A DNA stretch of 64,000 nucleotides, taken from assembly GCF_000738265.1 (NCBI RefSeq), contig NZ_JFCQ01000029.1, positions 186,001-250,000 of the forward strand, written 5' to 3'. Numbering within the stretch: the first letter of the stretch is position 1; the number at the start of each line of letters is the position of its first letter. Position numbers and translations under genes: made by a program. Source of the stretch: Corynebacterium jeikeium. GTDB lineage: Bacteria > Actinomycetota > Actinomycetes > Mycobacteriales > Mycobacteriaceae. Below the pieces are notes generated by a model, which saw nothing but the letters and a program-made list of their open reading frames with translations, had not been told where the DNA came from and made no database searches. Below are positions 54,937-63,239 of this stretch, piece by piece.

Positions 54937-54942
54937 TAGCGT
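54937..54942 (+). promoter_or_regulatory. -10 box for leaderless DUF3099 gene
   Basis: TAGCGT followed by 7 nt and ATG (54950). Confidence 0.5.
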
Positions 54943-54949
54943 GGGTTCC

Positions 54950-55387
54950 ATGGCAGTTGCACGAAAAAGGAAAACGGGAGGTGAATCCCGTTCCAGGCGT
55001 GCCTCACAGGTGGAAGTGATCACGGATGCGAAAAGTTCGCCCCTGGAAGGCTGGCACCACCGTCGCAGGGTCTATACCGTGCTGCAGATCCTGCGTATCC
55101 CTCTGCTCGCTGCGAGTGCAGTGGTGATGCTGGTGACCCATAACGCTGCCCTGGCTGTGGGGGTGGCGGTGATCAGCATTCCGCTGCCGTGGATCGCGGT
55201 GCTCTTGGCCAACGAGACTGGCCAGGTCGACGAGACCACCAACAAGGTTTATAAACCCGCCCTCGTCCGCGAACAGCGCCGTGCCCAGCGCGCCGCATTG
55301 TCGGGTGAATCGGCCCGGCCGATGATCGAGTCCACCGAATCGGCCCCGCAGGTCATTGATCACCTCGAAGCCCCCGACTCCCCCTGA
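54950..55387 (+). CDS. DUF3099 membrane protein
   Basis: Conserved actinobacterial membrane protein, 145 aa. Basic N terminus (MAVARKRKTGGESRSRRASQ), then the DUF3099 core VEVITDAKSSPLEGWHHRRRVYTVL and two helices (about 50-90; IPLLAASAVVMLVTH, ALAVGVAVISIPLPWIAVLLAN), followed by a polar tail. The ATG at 54950 is chosen on the -10 spacing and natural N terminus. Divergent from the DUF3039-helicase operon. Function unknown. Confidence 0.82.
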   Translation: MAVARKRKTGGESRSRRASQVEVITDAKSSPLEGWHHRRRVYTVLQILRIPLLAASAVVMLVTHNAALAVGVAVISIPLPWIAVLLANETGQVDETTNKVYKPALVREQRRAQRAALSGESARPMIESTESAPQVIDHLEAPDSP

Positions 55388-55406
55388 CGACTAGCAAGGA
55401 TCCACT

Positions 55407-57026
55407 ATGTCTGCCCATTCTTGTAGCCCTTCTTGTAGTCCCAGTGCAGCTACCGAACAACTGGTTCGCACCCTTATCGCGCGTGGGTATGGCTCTGCCC
55501 TGATCTTGGAGGCGCTCGGCGAAGAAGGTGTCGCCGCCGTGCAATCTGGTTCGCCCGCGGCGGCGCACTGGCACCTGCAGCGCCGCAATGCTGCGGGCGC
55601 GCAACTGGTCGCCGCCATATATTTACGACGCCCCCAGCCAGCCACCTTCTACCAGGATCTCGTCGGGGCAGATGTGACCTCCGGCTTGGTGGCAGAGCAT
55701 GCCCTGGTCAGCGCCGACGATCAGCTGCAGCTCAACCTCGACATTCGCCCTGCCCACCATCCTGCGCACGGCAACGCGGAAGTACTGGTGCTGTCCGATC
55801 CGGATGCGTCCCTGGACCTCCGTATCCCGGGTTCCGATCACGTCCCCGGCGTCGGCAACGCTCCCCTTTCGCTTCTGAACTCCATTCCCCGGCTTCCCGA
55901 GGAAGCTAGAGTGTTGGACCTCGGCACGGGCTCCGGTGTGCTTGCGATGGTGTTGGCCGCCAACTACAGCGCAAGCCGCCCAAAAATTTTTGGCAGCGAT
56001 ATCCACGCCCGCGCACTGGCCTACGCCCGCGTCGCCGCCGCGGCGCAAGGCCTGGAAGAGCCCCTAATCAACTGGGTTGAGGGCTCGTGGTTCGAGCCTT
56101 TTGCAGGCGAGGAGTTCGACGTCATCGTCGCGAACCCGCCCTTCGTCATCGGTCCGTCTGTGGATCTGGACGCCGCAGAGGGGCACGTGTATCGCGATTC
56201 CGGCCTGCCCCTGGACGCCGCCAGCAAACTAGTGGTTGAGAATTCCGTCGCGCACCTTGCCCCCGCCGGCCACGCGCACCTGTTGGCCGGCTGGGCTCTC
56301 GAGGATGAGGGCTCTGCCGCGGAGCGCATCCTCAGCTGGCTTCCCGACGAAGGCGCCCGCGCCTGGGTGCTACAGCGCGAGGAGGTGGATATCGCCACCT
56401 ATGTCACGACTTGGCTGCGGGATGAGAGCATTGATCCGCGCAGCGCAGACGGGCAGCGCCGCACCACCGAGTGGTTGGACTACTTTGCCACCCACGGAAT
56501 CACCCGCATTGGCCTGGGATGGATTCACATTGAGAAAATCTCAGGCCCCACCGAGCTGACCGTCGAAACGCTGTCCCACGGGCTACCAGCAGGAGCTTTC
56601 CTGGGCCAGGAGGTAGCCGAGTGGTTCGCCCGCTCCCGCTGGATCGACGGCTTGGAGGTCCCTGGGCGTTCGGCCCGCGACGCGATAGTGGGATCGCGCT
56701 ATCAGCTGCGACGTGGCGTCATACTAGAAAAAACAGCAAGCACCACGAACCAGGGCTACGGCGACGAAGAGTTAGCGCTCACCCGAACCGAGGGTCCGGG
56801 GTGGACACACCAGATCGATGCGGCGCTGGCGGCGATTCTGGCGGGCCTGAACTGGGAAGGACTGAACCTCGGCGACGTCGCCGAGCTCTATCACGCCGTC
56901 AACGGCCAGGAACTGGACCTAGAGGCCGAGCAGCTAGTGGACCAGTTGGTGCCGATTGCGATTGATTTGGTGCGGCACGGGATGATTGTGCCGGAAGACC
57001 TGCGGGAAAGGAACGGGAACGAATGA
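55407..57026 (+). CDS. HemK-type SAM-dependent methyltransferase with extra N- and C-terminal domains
   Basis: Class I methyltransferase, 539 aa. An N-terminal domain of about 140 residues of unknown role precedes the Rossmann core with motif [18 protein letters not shown] (about 170-185), acidic loop [10 protein letters not shown], and the N-methylase signature [12 protein letters not shown] (about 235-246, NPPF). NPPF indicates methylation of a planar amide or amine nitrogen, as in PrmC or N6-adenine enzymes. The C-terminal 230 residues are family-specific. Its stop overlaps the dtd start (ATGA). Target unknown. Confidence 0.82.
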   Translation: MSAHSCSPSCSPSAATEQLVRTLIARGYGSALILEALGEEGVAAVQSGSPAAAHWHLQRRNAAGAQLVAAIYLRRPQPATFYQDLVGADVTSGLVAEHALVSADDQLQLNLDIRPAHHPAHGNAEVLVLSDPDASLDLRIPGSDHVPGVGNAPLSLLNSIPRLPEEARVLDLGTGSGVLAMVLAANYSASRPKIFGSDIHARALAYARVAAAAQGLEEPLINWVEGSWFEPFAGEEFDVIVANPPFVIGPSVDLDAAEGHVYRDSGLPLDAASKLVVENSVAHLAPAGHAHLLAGWALEDEGSAAERILSWLPDEGARAWVLQREEVDIATYVTTWLRDESIDPRSADGQRRTTEWLDYFATHGITRIGLGWIHIEKISGPTELTVETLSHGLPAGAFLGQEVAEWFARSRWIDGLEVPGRSARDAIVGSRYQLRRGVILEKTASTTNQGYGDEELALTRTEGPGWTHQIDAALAAILAGLNWEGLNLGDVAELYHAVNGQELDLEAEQLVDQLVPIAIDLVRHGMIVPEDLRERNGNE

Positions 57027-57481
57027 AAGCAGTGGTAAGTACAGTCAGCAGTGCCGAAGTAACAGTCGACGGCGAGGTCGTCGGGGCGGTTCAGGGGCCG
57101 GCGCTTTTGGCTCTGGTGGGCATCGGAATGGACGACGTGACGAATAACGAGTCGGTGGAAAAGATGGCGCGGAAGATCGCAGAGCTGCGCCTTCTCCCCG
57201 CAGACGGAGAGGCATGGGACAGGCCACGGAACCACTCCGTGGAGGAAGTCGGCGGGCAGGTGTTGCTGGTAAGCCAGTTCACCCTGATGGGGGAAACGAA
57301 AAAGGGCCGCCGACCGTCCTGGGCGAACGCTGCCCCCGGCGAGGCAGCGCAGCCAATCTTCGACCGAATCGCCGAATTGCTACGCAAGCGCGGGATAGTT
57401 GTAGAAACAGGTCGATTCGGGGCGATGATGAAGGTCTCCAGCGCCAATGAGGGGCCGTTTACCGTATTGATCGAGACCTAA
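57023..57481 (+). CDS. dtd: D-aminoacyl-tRNA deacylase
   Basis: Removes D-amino acids (and glycine from tRNA-Ala) mis-attached to tRNA, 152 aa. Family motifs: [19 protein letters not shown] (SQ-x-T-L, RRPS) and the cross-subunit segment [10 protein letters not shown] with the Gly-Pro dipeptide (usually GPVT; here GPFT). Start ATG at 57023, overlapping the methyltransferase stop (ATGA). Confidence 0.95.
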   Translation: MKAVVSTVSSAEVTVDGEVVGAVQGPALLALVGIGMDDVTNNESVEKMARKIAELRLLPADGEAWDRPRNHSVEEVGGQVLLVSQFTLMGETKKGRRPSWANAAPGEAAQPIFDRIAELLRKRGIVVETGRFGAMMKVSSANEGPFTVLIET

Positions 57482-57607
57482 ATCAGCACCCTCATCGAGC
57501 GCTAAATAACCTGGTCGGCTAAGATTTTTCTGGCTACGGCGCTGCGCGGGTTCACTCCCTAACCCCTGTGCGGGGGTACACACAGTTCCCTCCTTGTGGG
57601 CGTGTGG

Positions 57608-57633
57608 GGAACAATTCGACGCAGTAGTCCGTT
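57608..57633 (+). promoter_or_regulatory. SigH-type (SigR-like) promoter upstream of sigB
   Basis: GGAAC-N18-GTT matches the spacing of the actinobacterial oxidative/heat-stress ECF consensus (GGAAT-N18-GTT). It lies about 80 nt before the sigB ATG. In M. tuberculosis and C. glutamicum sigB is known to be transcribed by SigH. Confidence 0.65.
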
Positions 57634-57713
57634 AACCCCTTAGAGCTTCGGCACAAACCCACACATCTTGAACGGCTTGAGCGCTATCGAGCCACAGGAG
57701 GAACACCAGCACT

Positions 57714-58748
57714 ATGAGCAACTCCATGTTTGATGACGACATCCAGGCCGTCAGCAACGATCGAGGGATTAACGGCGGTTCCGCCGACGATAGCGATAAA
57801 AAAGAGGACAAAGGTCGGCGCCGGGGTAACAACGAAAACCCTTCGGCTGACCTCGTGCGCGTGTACCTCAACGGCATCGGCAAGACTGCCCTGCTGACCG
57901 CAGAGGACGAAGTCGAGCTTTCCCAGCGCATCGAGGTAGGCCTGTACGCCGAACACCTGCTGGCAACGGCGGAGAAGCTAACCCGCGCGAAGAAGCGCGA
58001 CTTGAAGGTGCTGGCTCGCGAGGGCAAGGCAGCGCGCAGCCACCTGCTAGAGGCCAACCTGCGACTCGTCGTTTCCCTGGCCAAGCGCTACACCGGCCGC
58101 GGAATGCCCCTGTTGGATCTGATCCAGGAGGGCAACCTGGGACTGATCCGCGCGATGGAGAAGTTCGACTACACCAAGGGCTTTAAGTTCTCTACCTACG
58201 CCACCTGGTGGATCCGCCAGGCCATCACCCGTGGCATGGCCGACCAGTCCCGCACGATTCGCCTGCCCGTCCACCTGGTGGAGCAGGTCAACAAGCTGTC
58301 CCGCATCAAGCGCGAGATGTACCAGCAGCTGGGGCGCGAGGCCACCAACGAGGAGCTGTCAGAAGAGTCCGGCATTGAGGAATCGAAGATTGAGATGCTG
58401 CTGAAGCAATCCCGCGATCCGGTGAGCTTGGACATGCCAGTCGGTAGCGATGAAGAAGCTCCCCTGGGTGACTTCATCGAGGATTCCGAGGCAACCGACG
58501 CAGAGACCGCAGTTGTGGCTTCCCTGCGCCACTCCGATGTGCGCGCAGTGCTGGGCACTCTGGAGGAGCGTGAGCAGGACGTCATCAAGCTACGTTATGG
58601 CCTGGACGATGGCATGCCCCGCACGCTGGATCAGATTGGTCGCCGCTTCGGGCTGTCCCGCGAGCGGGTTCGCCAGATTGAGCGCGAAGTGATGGCCAAG
58701 CTGCGCGAGGGCGACCGCGCGAACAAGCTGCGCGAATACGCAGTCTAA
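57714..58748 (+). CDS. sigB: Group 2 sigma factor SigB
   Basis: Non-essential primary-like sigma factor for stress and stationary phase, 344 aa. A short N terminus of about 45 polar residues replaces the long SigA extension; region 1.2 [18 protein letters not shown], region 2 [20 protein letters not shown] and [17 protein letters not shown], region 3 [19 protein letters not shown], region 4.2 [21 protein letters not shown], ending [11 protein letters not shown] start with ACAGGAGGAAC upstream. Position before dtxR as in M. tuberculosis (sigB Rv2710, ideR Rv2711). Confidence 0.96.
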   Translation: MSNSMFDDDIQAVSNDRGINGGSADDSDKKEDKGRRRGNNENPSADLVRVYLNGIGKTALLTAEDEVELSQRIEVGLYAEHLLATAEKLTRAKKRDLKVLAREGKAARSHLLEANLRLVVSLAKRYTGRGMPLLDLIQEGNLGLIRAMEKFDYTKGFKFSTYATWWIRQAITRGMADQSRTIRLPVHLVEQVNKLSRIKREMYQQLGREATNEELSEESGIEESKIEMLLKQSRDPVSLDMPVGSDEEAPLGDFIEDSEATDAETAVVASLRHSDVRAVLGTLEEREQDVIKLRYGLDDGMPRTLDQIGRRFGLSRERVRQIEREVMAKLREGDRANKLREYAV

Positions 58749-58773
58749 GCTCGAACTTAAGCTTCTGCCCCAA

Positions 58774-58796
58774 GCCCCGTCAGTCGGGGCTATAAT
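58774..58796 (+). promoter_or_regulatory. dtxR promoter with hairpin directly upstream of -10
   Basis: TATAAT (58791-58796) preceded immediately by the inverted repeat GCCCCG-tcagt-CGGGGC (58774-58790), which fills the spacer. No -35 is visible. The repeat may end the sigB message or act as an operator. Confidence 0.5.
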
Positions 58797-58834
58797 CGGT
58801 CGAAGTCAATCAGTATAGAAAGGGCGTAGCGCTG

Positions 58835-59557
58835 GTGAGGGATCTCGTCGATACCACTGAGATGTATCTCCGAACGATTTACGAGTTGGAGGAAGAAGGT
58901 ATTCCTCCGCTGCGCGCCCGCATCGCCGAGCGGCTGGATCAGTCCGGCCCTACCGTGAGCCAGACGGTTGCGCGCATGGAGCGCGATAATCTGCTGACCG
59001 TTGAAAAGGATCGTTCCCTGAAGCTCAGCGCACAGGGGCGTGAACTTGCTACCGCCGTCATGCGTAAGCACCGCCTGGCCGAGCGCCTGCTGACGGACGT
59101 TATTGGACTGCCCTGGGAGAAGGTGCACGACGAAGCCTGTCGCTGGGAGCACGTCATGGGCGACGAAGTCGAAGTGCAGCTAGTCAAGGTTCTAAGCGAA
59201 TACTCCACCTCCCCATTCGGCAACCCGATCCCCGGACTTGACGAGCTGATGGAGAGCGTCCCGGAGGCAGAACGTGCCGACATGCGAGACAAGATCCGCA
59301 CGCTGCAGGAAGGCTCCTCGCAGCGCGCCTCTGACCTCGATCCGGCAGAGCCCATCACGGTCAAGATCCTGAGTATCAACGAAATCGTTCAGGTCGAGCA
59401 CAAGTTGATGGCGAAGTTCCACGCGCTGGACATGCGACCCGGCAGCGTCGTCACCTTGGTCGCTACCGAGGACGGCCTGGAGTTCGGCAACGACAACGGC
59501 ACCATGGTCGTGCCGGAAGAACTATCCCACGCCGTGCGGGTAAAGGAGACCAGCTAG
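58835..59557 (+). CDS. dtxR: Iron-dependent repressor DtxR
   Basis: Fe(II)-activated master repressor of iron uptake, 240 aa. The N-terminal winged helix ([31 protein letters not shown] recognition helix) and dimer domain keep every ligand at C. diphtheriae numbering: primary site Met10, Cys102, Glu105, His106; ancillary site His79, Glu83, His98. A flexible linker (about 141-160) leads to an SH3-like domain (about 170-235). Start GTG at 58835 with GAAAGGGC upstream. galE follows after 22 bp, as in other corynebacteria. Confidence 0.97.
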   Translation: MRDLVDTTEMYLRTIYELEEEGIPPLRARIAERLDQSGPTVSQTVARMERDNLLTVEKDRSLKLSAQGRELATAVMRKHRLAERLLTDVIGLPWEKVHDEACRWEHVMGDEVEVQLVKVLSEYSTSPFGNPIPGLDELMESVPEAERADMRDKIRTLQEGSSQRASDLDPAEPITVKILSINEIVQVEHKLMAKFHALDMRPGSVVTLVATEDGLEFGNDNGTMVVPEELSHAVRVKETS

Positions 59558-59566
59558 TCAGTGCGG

Positions 59567-59572
59567 TAGCGT
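59567..59572 (+). promoter_or_regulatory. -10 box for leaderless galE
   Basis: TAGCGT followed by exactly 7 nt and GTG (59580), inside the short dtxR-galE gap, giving galE its own possible transcript. Confidence 0.5.
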
Positions 59573-59579
59573 TGGACGT

Positions 59580-60605
59580 GTGAACAATATCGATCTTTCC
59601 ACCTCCGTCCTACCGCCTTCCTCCCACATCGTGGTCACCGGCGGTGCCGGCTACGTCGGCAGTGTCTGCGCCACCGTACTTCTCGAACACGGCTTCCGTG
59701 TGACCGTCGTCGACGATCTAACCACCGGCAACGGGTACGCAGTTCCGGACGGCGCGAACTTCGTTGAGGGCGATATCCGCGATGTAATCTCCGACGTCTT
59801 CGCCGCCGGGGATGTCGCTGCAGTAATGCACTTCGCCGCCCGCTCGCTGGTCGGCGAATCGGTGGAGAAGCCGGATATCTACTGGCACAACAACGTAGGA
59901 ACTAGCCTTTACCTGCTGGATCAGATGCACGAGCATGGGGTGAAGAACCTTGTGTTCTCCTCCACTGCCGCCACCTATGGCGAGCCGGAGCAGGTGCCCA
60001 TCACCGAGGACATGCCAACCGCGCCAACCAATCCTTATGGCGCCTCCAAGTTGGCAATCGACCACATGATCACCTCCTACGCAAAGGCCTATGGTCTGGG
60101 TGCCACGTCCCTGCGCTACTTCAACGTAGCCGGCGCCTACGGCACTATCGGTGAGAACCACAAGGTGGAAACGCACCTGATTCCGCTGGTTTTGCAGGTC
60201 GCGCTCGGCCACCGCGAACACATCTCTATCTTCGGCACCGATTACTCCACCGCCGATGGAACTGCAGTGCGCGATTACATCCACATCCGCGATCTCGCGG
60301 ACGCGCACCTCCTGGCAGCAGCTTCCAATGCCTCCGGCACCCACCGCATCTTCAACCTGGGTTCCGGCGACGGATTTAGCGTGCGCGAGGTCATCGAAAC
60401 CTGCCGAGAGGTCACGGGCCATCCGATCCCAGCGATCGAATCCCCCCGTCGCGCTGGCGACCCGGCCACTCTTATCGCTTCCTCTGCGAAGGCGAAGTCA
60501 GAGTTGGGGTGGAACCCCACCCGCTCCGACCTGCACACCATCATCTCCGACGCGTGGGCCTTCAGCGGACAACTGGGTGATAGGTTGCATTCCGCACAGC
60601 GTTAA
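59580..60605 (+). CDS. galE: UDP-glucose 4-epimerase
   Basis: Interconverts UDP-glucose and UDP-galactose, feeding galactan of the cell wall, 341 aa. NAD motif [12 protein letters not shown] (about 19-30), catalytic Ser/Tyr/Lys in FSSTAATYG and [11 protein letters not shown], substrate segment [11 protein letters not shown], and [15 protein letters not shown]. Start GTG at 59580 (N-N-I-D-L-S), with a -10 seven bases upstream and no ribosome site. The 3' end overlaps the convergent DUF4192 gene by 44 bp. Confidence 0.96.
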   Translation: MNNIDLSTSVLPPSSHIVVTGGAGYVGSVCATVLLEHGFRVTVVDDLTTGNGYAVPDGANFVEGDIRDVISDVFAAGDVAAVMHFAARSLVGESVEKPDIYWHNNVGTSLYLLDQMHEHGVKNLVFSSTAATYGEPEQVPITEDMPTAPTNPYGASKLAIDHMITSYAKAYGLGATSLRYFNVAGAYGTIGENHKVETHLIPLVLQVALGHREHISIFGTDYSTADGTAVRDYIHIRDLADAHLLAAASNASGTHRIFNLGSGDGFSVREVIETCREVTGHPIPAIESPRRAGDPATLIASSAKAKSELGWNPTRSDLHTIISDAWAFSGQLGDRLHSAQR

Positions 60606-61977
60606 TCGCATCCCAATCCACCGTCTGGAGTAGTCGCTCGTACTCCCAAGCTATGTCGAGTCCGGCGTACTCGCGGACGGTGACATATGAATGCTCCCCT
60701 TCAGCAGCTTCATTTTCGCTGGCTTCTTCGCTGCCATCTTCGGCCGCGTCCAGATCCATCTGCACATTCGCCATCACGGTGCAGGCCGCGCGCACGGCCT
60801 TGGCTAGCAGTAGCTTGATCATTCCACGCTGGTGGGCATCCAACGCTGCGATCGCGATATCCACGGTGAAGCTGTCCATGTCGGAAAGCTGCAGTTCGCC
60901 GTCGAAGGAAGCTTCATTCTCTACCCTCTGCAGCACATCCTCCGGTGCATCGGCGAGGCTATCCGTCTCCTCGTCATCGATCCACGGCGCCTGCCCCAAA
61001 TGATCCAGCATGTGGCAGGCATCCTCCGCGCGGAGATCCGCCTGCAGCTCCTCTAGCAGGCGATTCAAGGTGTGATAGGCCAACACTCCCTCGTCGTTTG
61101 CAGAGGCCACAAGAGCCAGGATCAGCATCACTCGCCGGCGCACAGCTCCTGTCGTCCGACGGGCCGTGCTGGCCAGCATCTCCCGCAAAATCGCGCTGTT
61201 CGCGCCCAACGACCAAGCGATGACCAGCGTGTGCAGCAATTCGTCACTGCAGACGGCGGCCAAGCTATCCACCAAGTATTCGTGCTCGCACTCTTGCTCT
61301 AGCACCCGCGTGCCGTTGGCTACGGAGGCGACTGATATCAGCACTTGGATCAGATCCACCGTCGAGGCCTCCCCACGATCCTCGATGATCCAGTCGGGTT
61401 CCAGGAGGTTCGCCGGATCCAGCCACTGTTCCATCTCCTCCCTGCCACGCATCTTGCGTGCTCCGCTTAAGGCACTGATGTCGGCCAGCTCATTGGTCTC
61501 TACGCTATCCACCGTGCCCTTTTCCCCGTCCAGCAGGTCGGTCCACTCCTCCCCCGTGGCGATACGCCGAACGATCAGGGCGGATTGCAGCTCCACGCAG
61601 TCGCGCTGGAGTTGGTTCGTGGCGGTTGCCATACAGGTCCCCAGGCAGTCGTCATTGTTTCCGATCGCGAGGATGATGGCCTCTGCCGCTGGGGCGTCAC
61701 AAAGAATCCGAGAGAGACCGCGCACCGCTTCGTCGACGGCAACGGGGTGTAGATCGCAACGCAGGACCGGACCAATGCGGAAGCGACGATGCCCCTCCGC
61801 CAGCGAATCCGTGTCGGCGGACGCGACAAGACCAATGAGAACCATGGAATCGACGGGCGGGAATCCCAGCAGCGAGGGGATCGCGGCGATGAGCTTCCCC
61901 TTATCTGCGCCGAGGTGAACCGAAGGGGTGGGAATAGATTGTGTGCTGTGCTGGTTGTCTTCTGGTGAGTTGTTCAT
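60562..61977 (-). CDS. DUF4192 family protein
   Basis: Conserved actinobacterial protein of unknown function, 471 aa, soluble, very acidic. The N-terminal part has the family signature [23 protein letters not shown] (first part [14 protein letters not shown]), then [20 protein letters not shown] and [14 protein letters not shown]; the second half is helical with [16 protein letters not shown] and [19 protein letters not shown] (the latter resembling the usual C-terminal DUF4192 region). Acidic insert [16 protein letters not shown] near the end. Start ATG at 61975-61977. Convergent with galE. Confidence 0.8.
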   Translation of the reverse strand: MNNSPEDNQHSTQSIPTPSVHLGADKGKLIAAIPSLLGFPPVDSMVLIGLVASADTDSLAEGHRRFRIGPVLRCDLHPVAVDEAVRGLSRILCDAPAAEAIILAIGNNDDCLGTCMATATNQLQRDCVELQSALIVRRIATGEEWTDLLDGEKGTVDSVETNELADISALSGARKMRGREEMEQWLDPANLLEPDWIIEDRGEASTVDLIQVLISVASVANGTRVLEQECEHEYLVDSLAAVCSDELLHTLVIAWSLGANSAILREMLASTARRTTGAVRRRVMLILALVASANDEGVLAYHTLNRLLEELQADLRAEDACHMLDHLGQAPWIDDEETDSLADAPEDVLQRVENEASFDGELQLSDMDSFTVDIAIAALDAHQRGMIKLLLAKAVRAACTVMANVQMDLDAAEDGSEEASENEAAEGEHSYVTVREYAGLDIAWEYERLLQTVDWDAINAVRNATYHPVVR

Positions 61978-62155
61978 GCCACAGATAGTCGCCGAGGGAA
62001 GAGCTTTTCGCCGACGCGCGGGAGAACTTCGGCATGGAAGCCCCAGGGGCCTGTGGATAACTCACAACTGTGAATAAACGTGTCCGAAGCGCCTGATAGG
62101 CTAGGCAGACGGTGCTTGGTTGGACACAGGTTCCGCCGGAAGGGAGAGCGAAACT

Positions 62156-63223
62156 ATGCATGAGCACTTCGAAAACAACGACCGCACAGAGCAGCAGTCG
62201 ACGGGACGGATGTACGAGCTAGAATACCCAGCTCCGATCCAATTCGATCGACAGTCTATCGCCGACGAACCAGCTGTGCTGGGTGAAGGCACGTCTGGCG
62301 ATGGCGCGCCCAGCGAAGAGCTGCCGATGCTCGTAGCCCTGCAGGGCTACGCGGATGCGGGGCAAGCTGTGTCCAGCGCCAGCTCTCACCTCCTTGCCGC
62401 CCTCGAGCACAGCCCCGTGGCCTCGTTCAAGATTGACGAGCTGATCGACTACCGTTCCCGGCGCCCCGGCGTGACGATCGATAATTCCAAGGTCGTGGAC
62501 AGCGAGGACATTCGTCTTGACCTGCACCTTGTGAAGGATACACAGGGTCGCCCGTTCTTGCTGTTGAGTGGTCTGGAACCAGATCTGAAGTGGGGTGCTT
62601 TTAGTGACGCCGTCGTGGATCTGGCTCGCCGTGGTCAGGTAGGCATGGCGGCCTCCCTGTATTCCGCGCCGATGACGGTTCCGCACACTCGTCGCCTGGT
62701 GATCTCTGCGCACGCTTCGGAGGCGTCGCTGATCCGGGATTACCACACCTGGGATTCCCGCATGATTGTCCCCGGTGCGGCGGCGCTGGAGACCGAGAAG
62801 AAGCTGAACCGGCATGGCTTTGAGACCATCGGTTTCACGGCCCACGTTCCGCATTACATCGCGGCCTCCGACTACCCAGAGGCAACCCTGCGACTGCTGC
62901 AGGCTTTCGGCGAAGTTGCCAACCGCGAACTGCCGTTGAAGGCGCTGGAGGGCGAGCTGGAGCGGGTTCAGCGCCAGCTACAGGACCAGGTCGACGATTC
63001 GCAGGAGATTGCGACGGTCGTCAGCGCACTGGAGCAGCAGTACGACGCGGAAATGGAACGGATGCGCCGCAAGCGGGAAAACAACCTGCTGCAGCCCGGC
63101 CAGGATATCCCCACTGGCGAAGAGCTAGGGGCGGAATTCGAGGCCTTCCTACAGAACATGTCGGACGAGGGCGGCAGCGATGGCGGCTCCGCTGGCACCG
63201 ACGGCCCGGAAGAAAACAAGTAG
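62156..63223 (+). CDS. PAC2-family protein (Rv2714 type)
   Basis: PAC2 (proteasome assembly chaperone-like) fold protein, 355 aa. After a polar N terminus comes the PAC2 core (about 50-285): LVALQGYADAGQAVSSASSH-like opening, FKIDELIDYRSRRPGVTID, LLLSGLEPDLKW, and FTAHVPHYIAASDYPEATL. A coiled-coil-like C-terminal region (ALEGELERVQRQLQDQVDD) and Gly/Ser/Asp-rich end follow. The C. glutamicum homologue and Rv2714 are structurally known members of unknown function. Start ATG at 62156 with GGGAGAG upstream. Confidence 0.87.
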   Translation: MHEHFENNDRTEQQSTGRMYELEYPAPIQFDRQSIADEPAVLGEGTSGDGAPSEELPMLVALQGYADAGQAVSSASSHLLAALEHSPVASFKIDELIDYRSRRPGVTIDNSKVVDSEDIRLDLHLVKDTQGRPFLLLSGLEPDLKWGAFSDAVVDLARRGQVGMAASLYSAPMTVPHTRRLVISAHASEASLIRDYHTWDSRMIVPGAAALETEKKLNRHGFETIGFTAHVPHYIAASDYPEATLRLLQAFGEVANRELPLKALEGELERVQRQLQDQVDDSQEIATVVSALEQQYDAEMERMRRKRENNLLQPGQDIPTGEELGAEFEAFLQNMSDEGGSDGGSAGTDGPEENK

Positions 63224-63239
63224 AGGAAAAGTAGACGAC

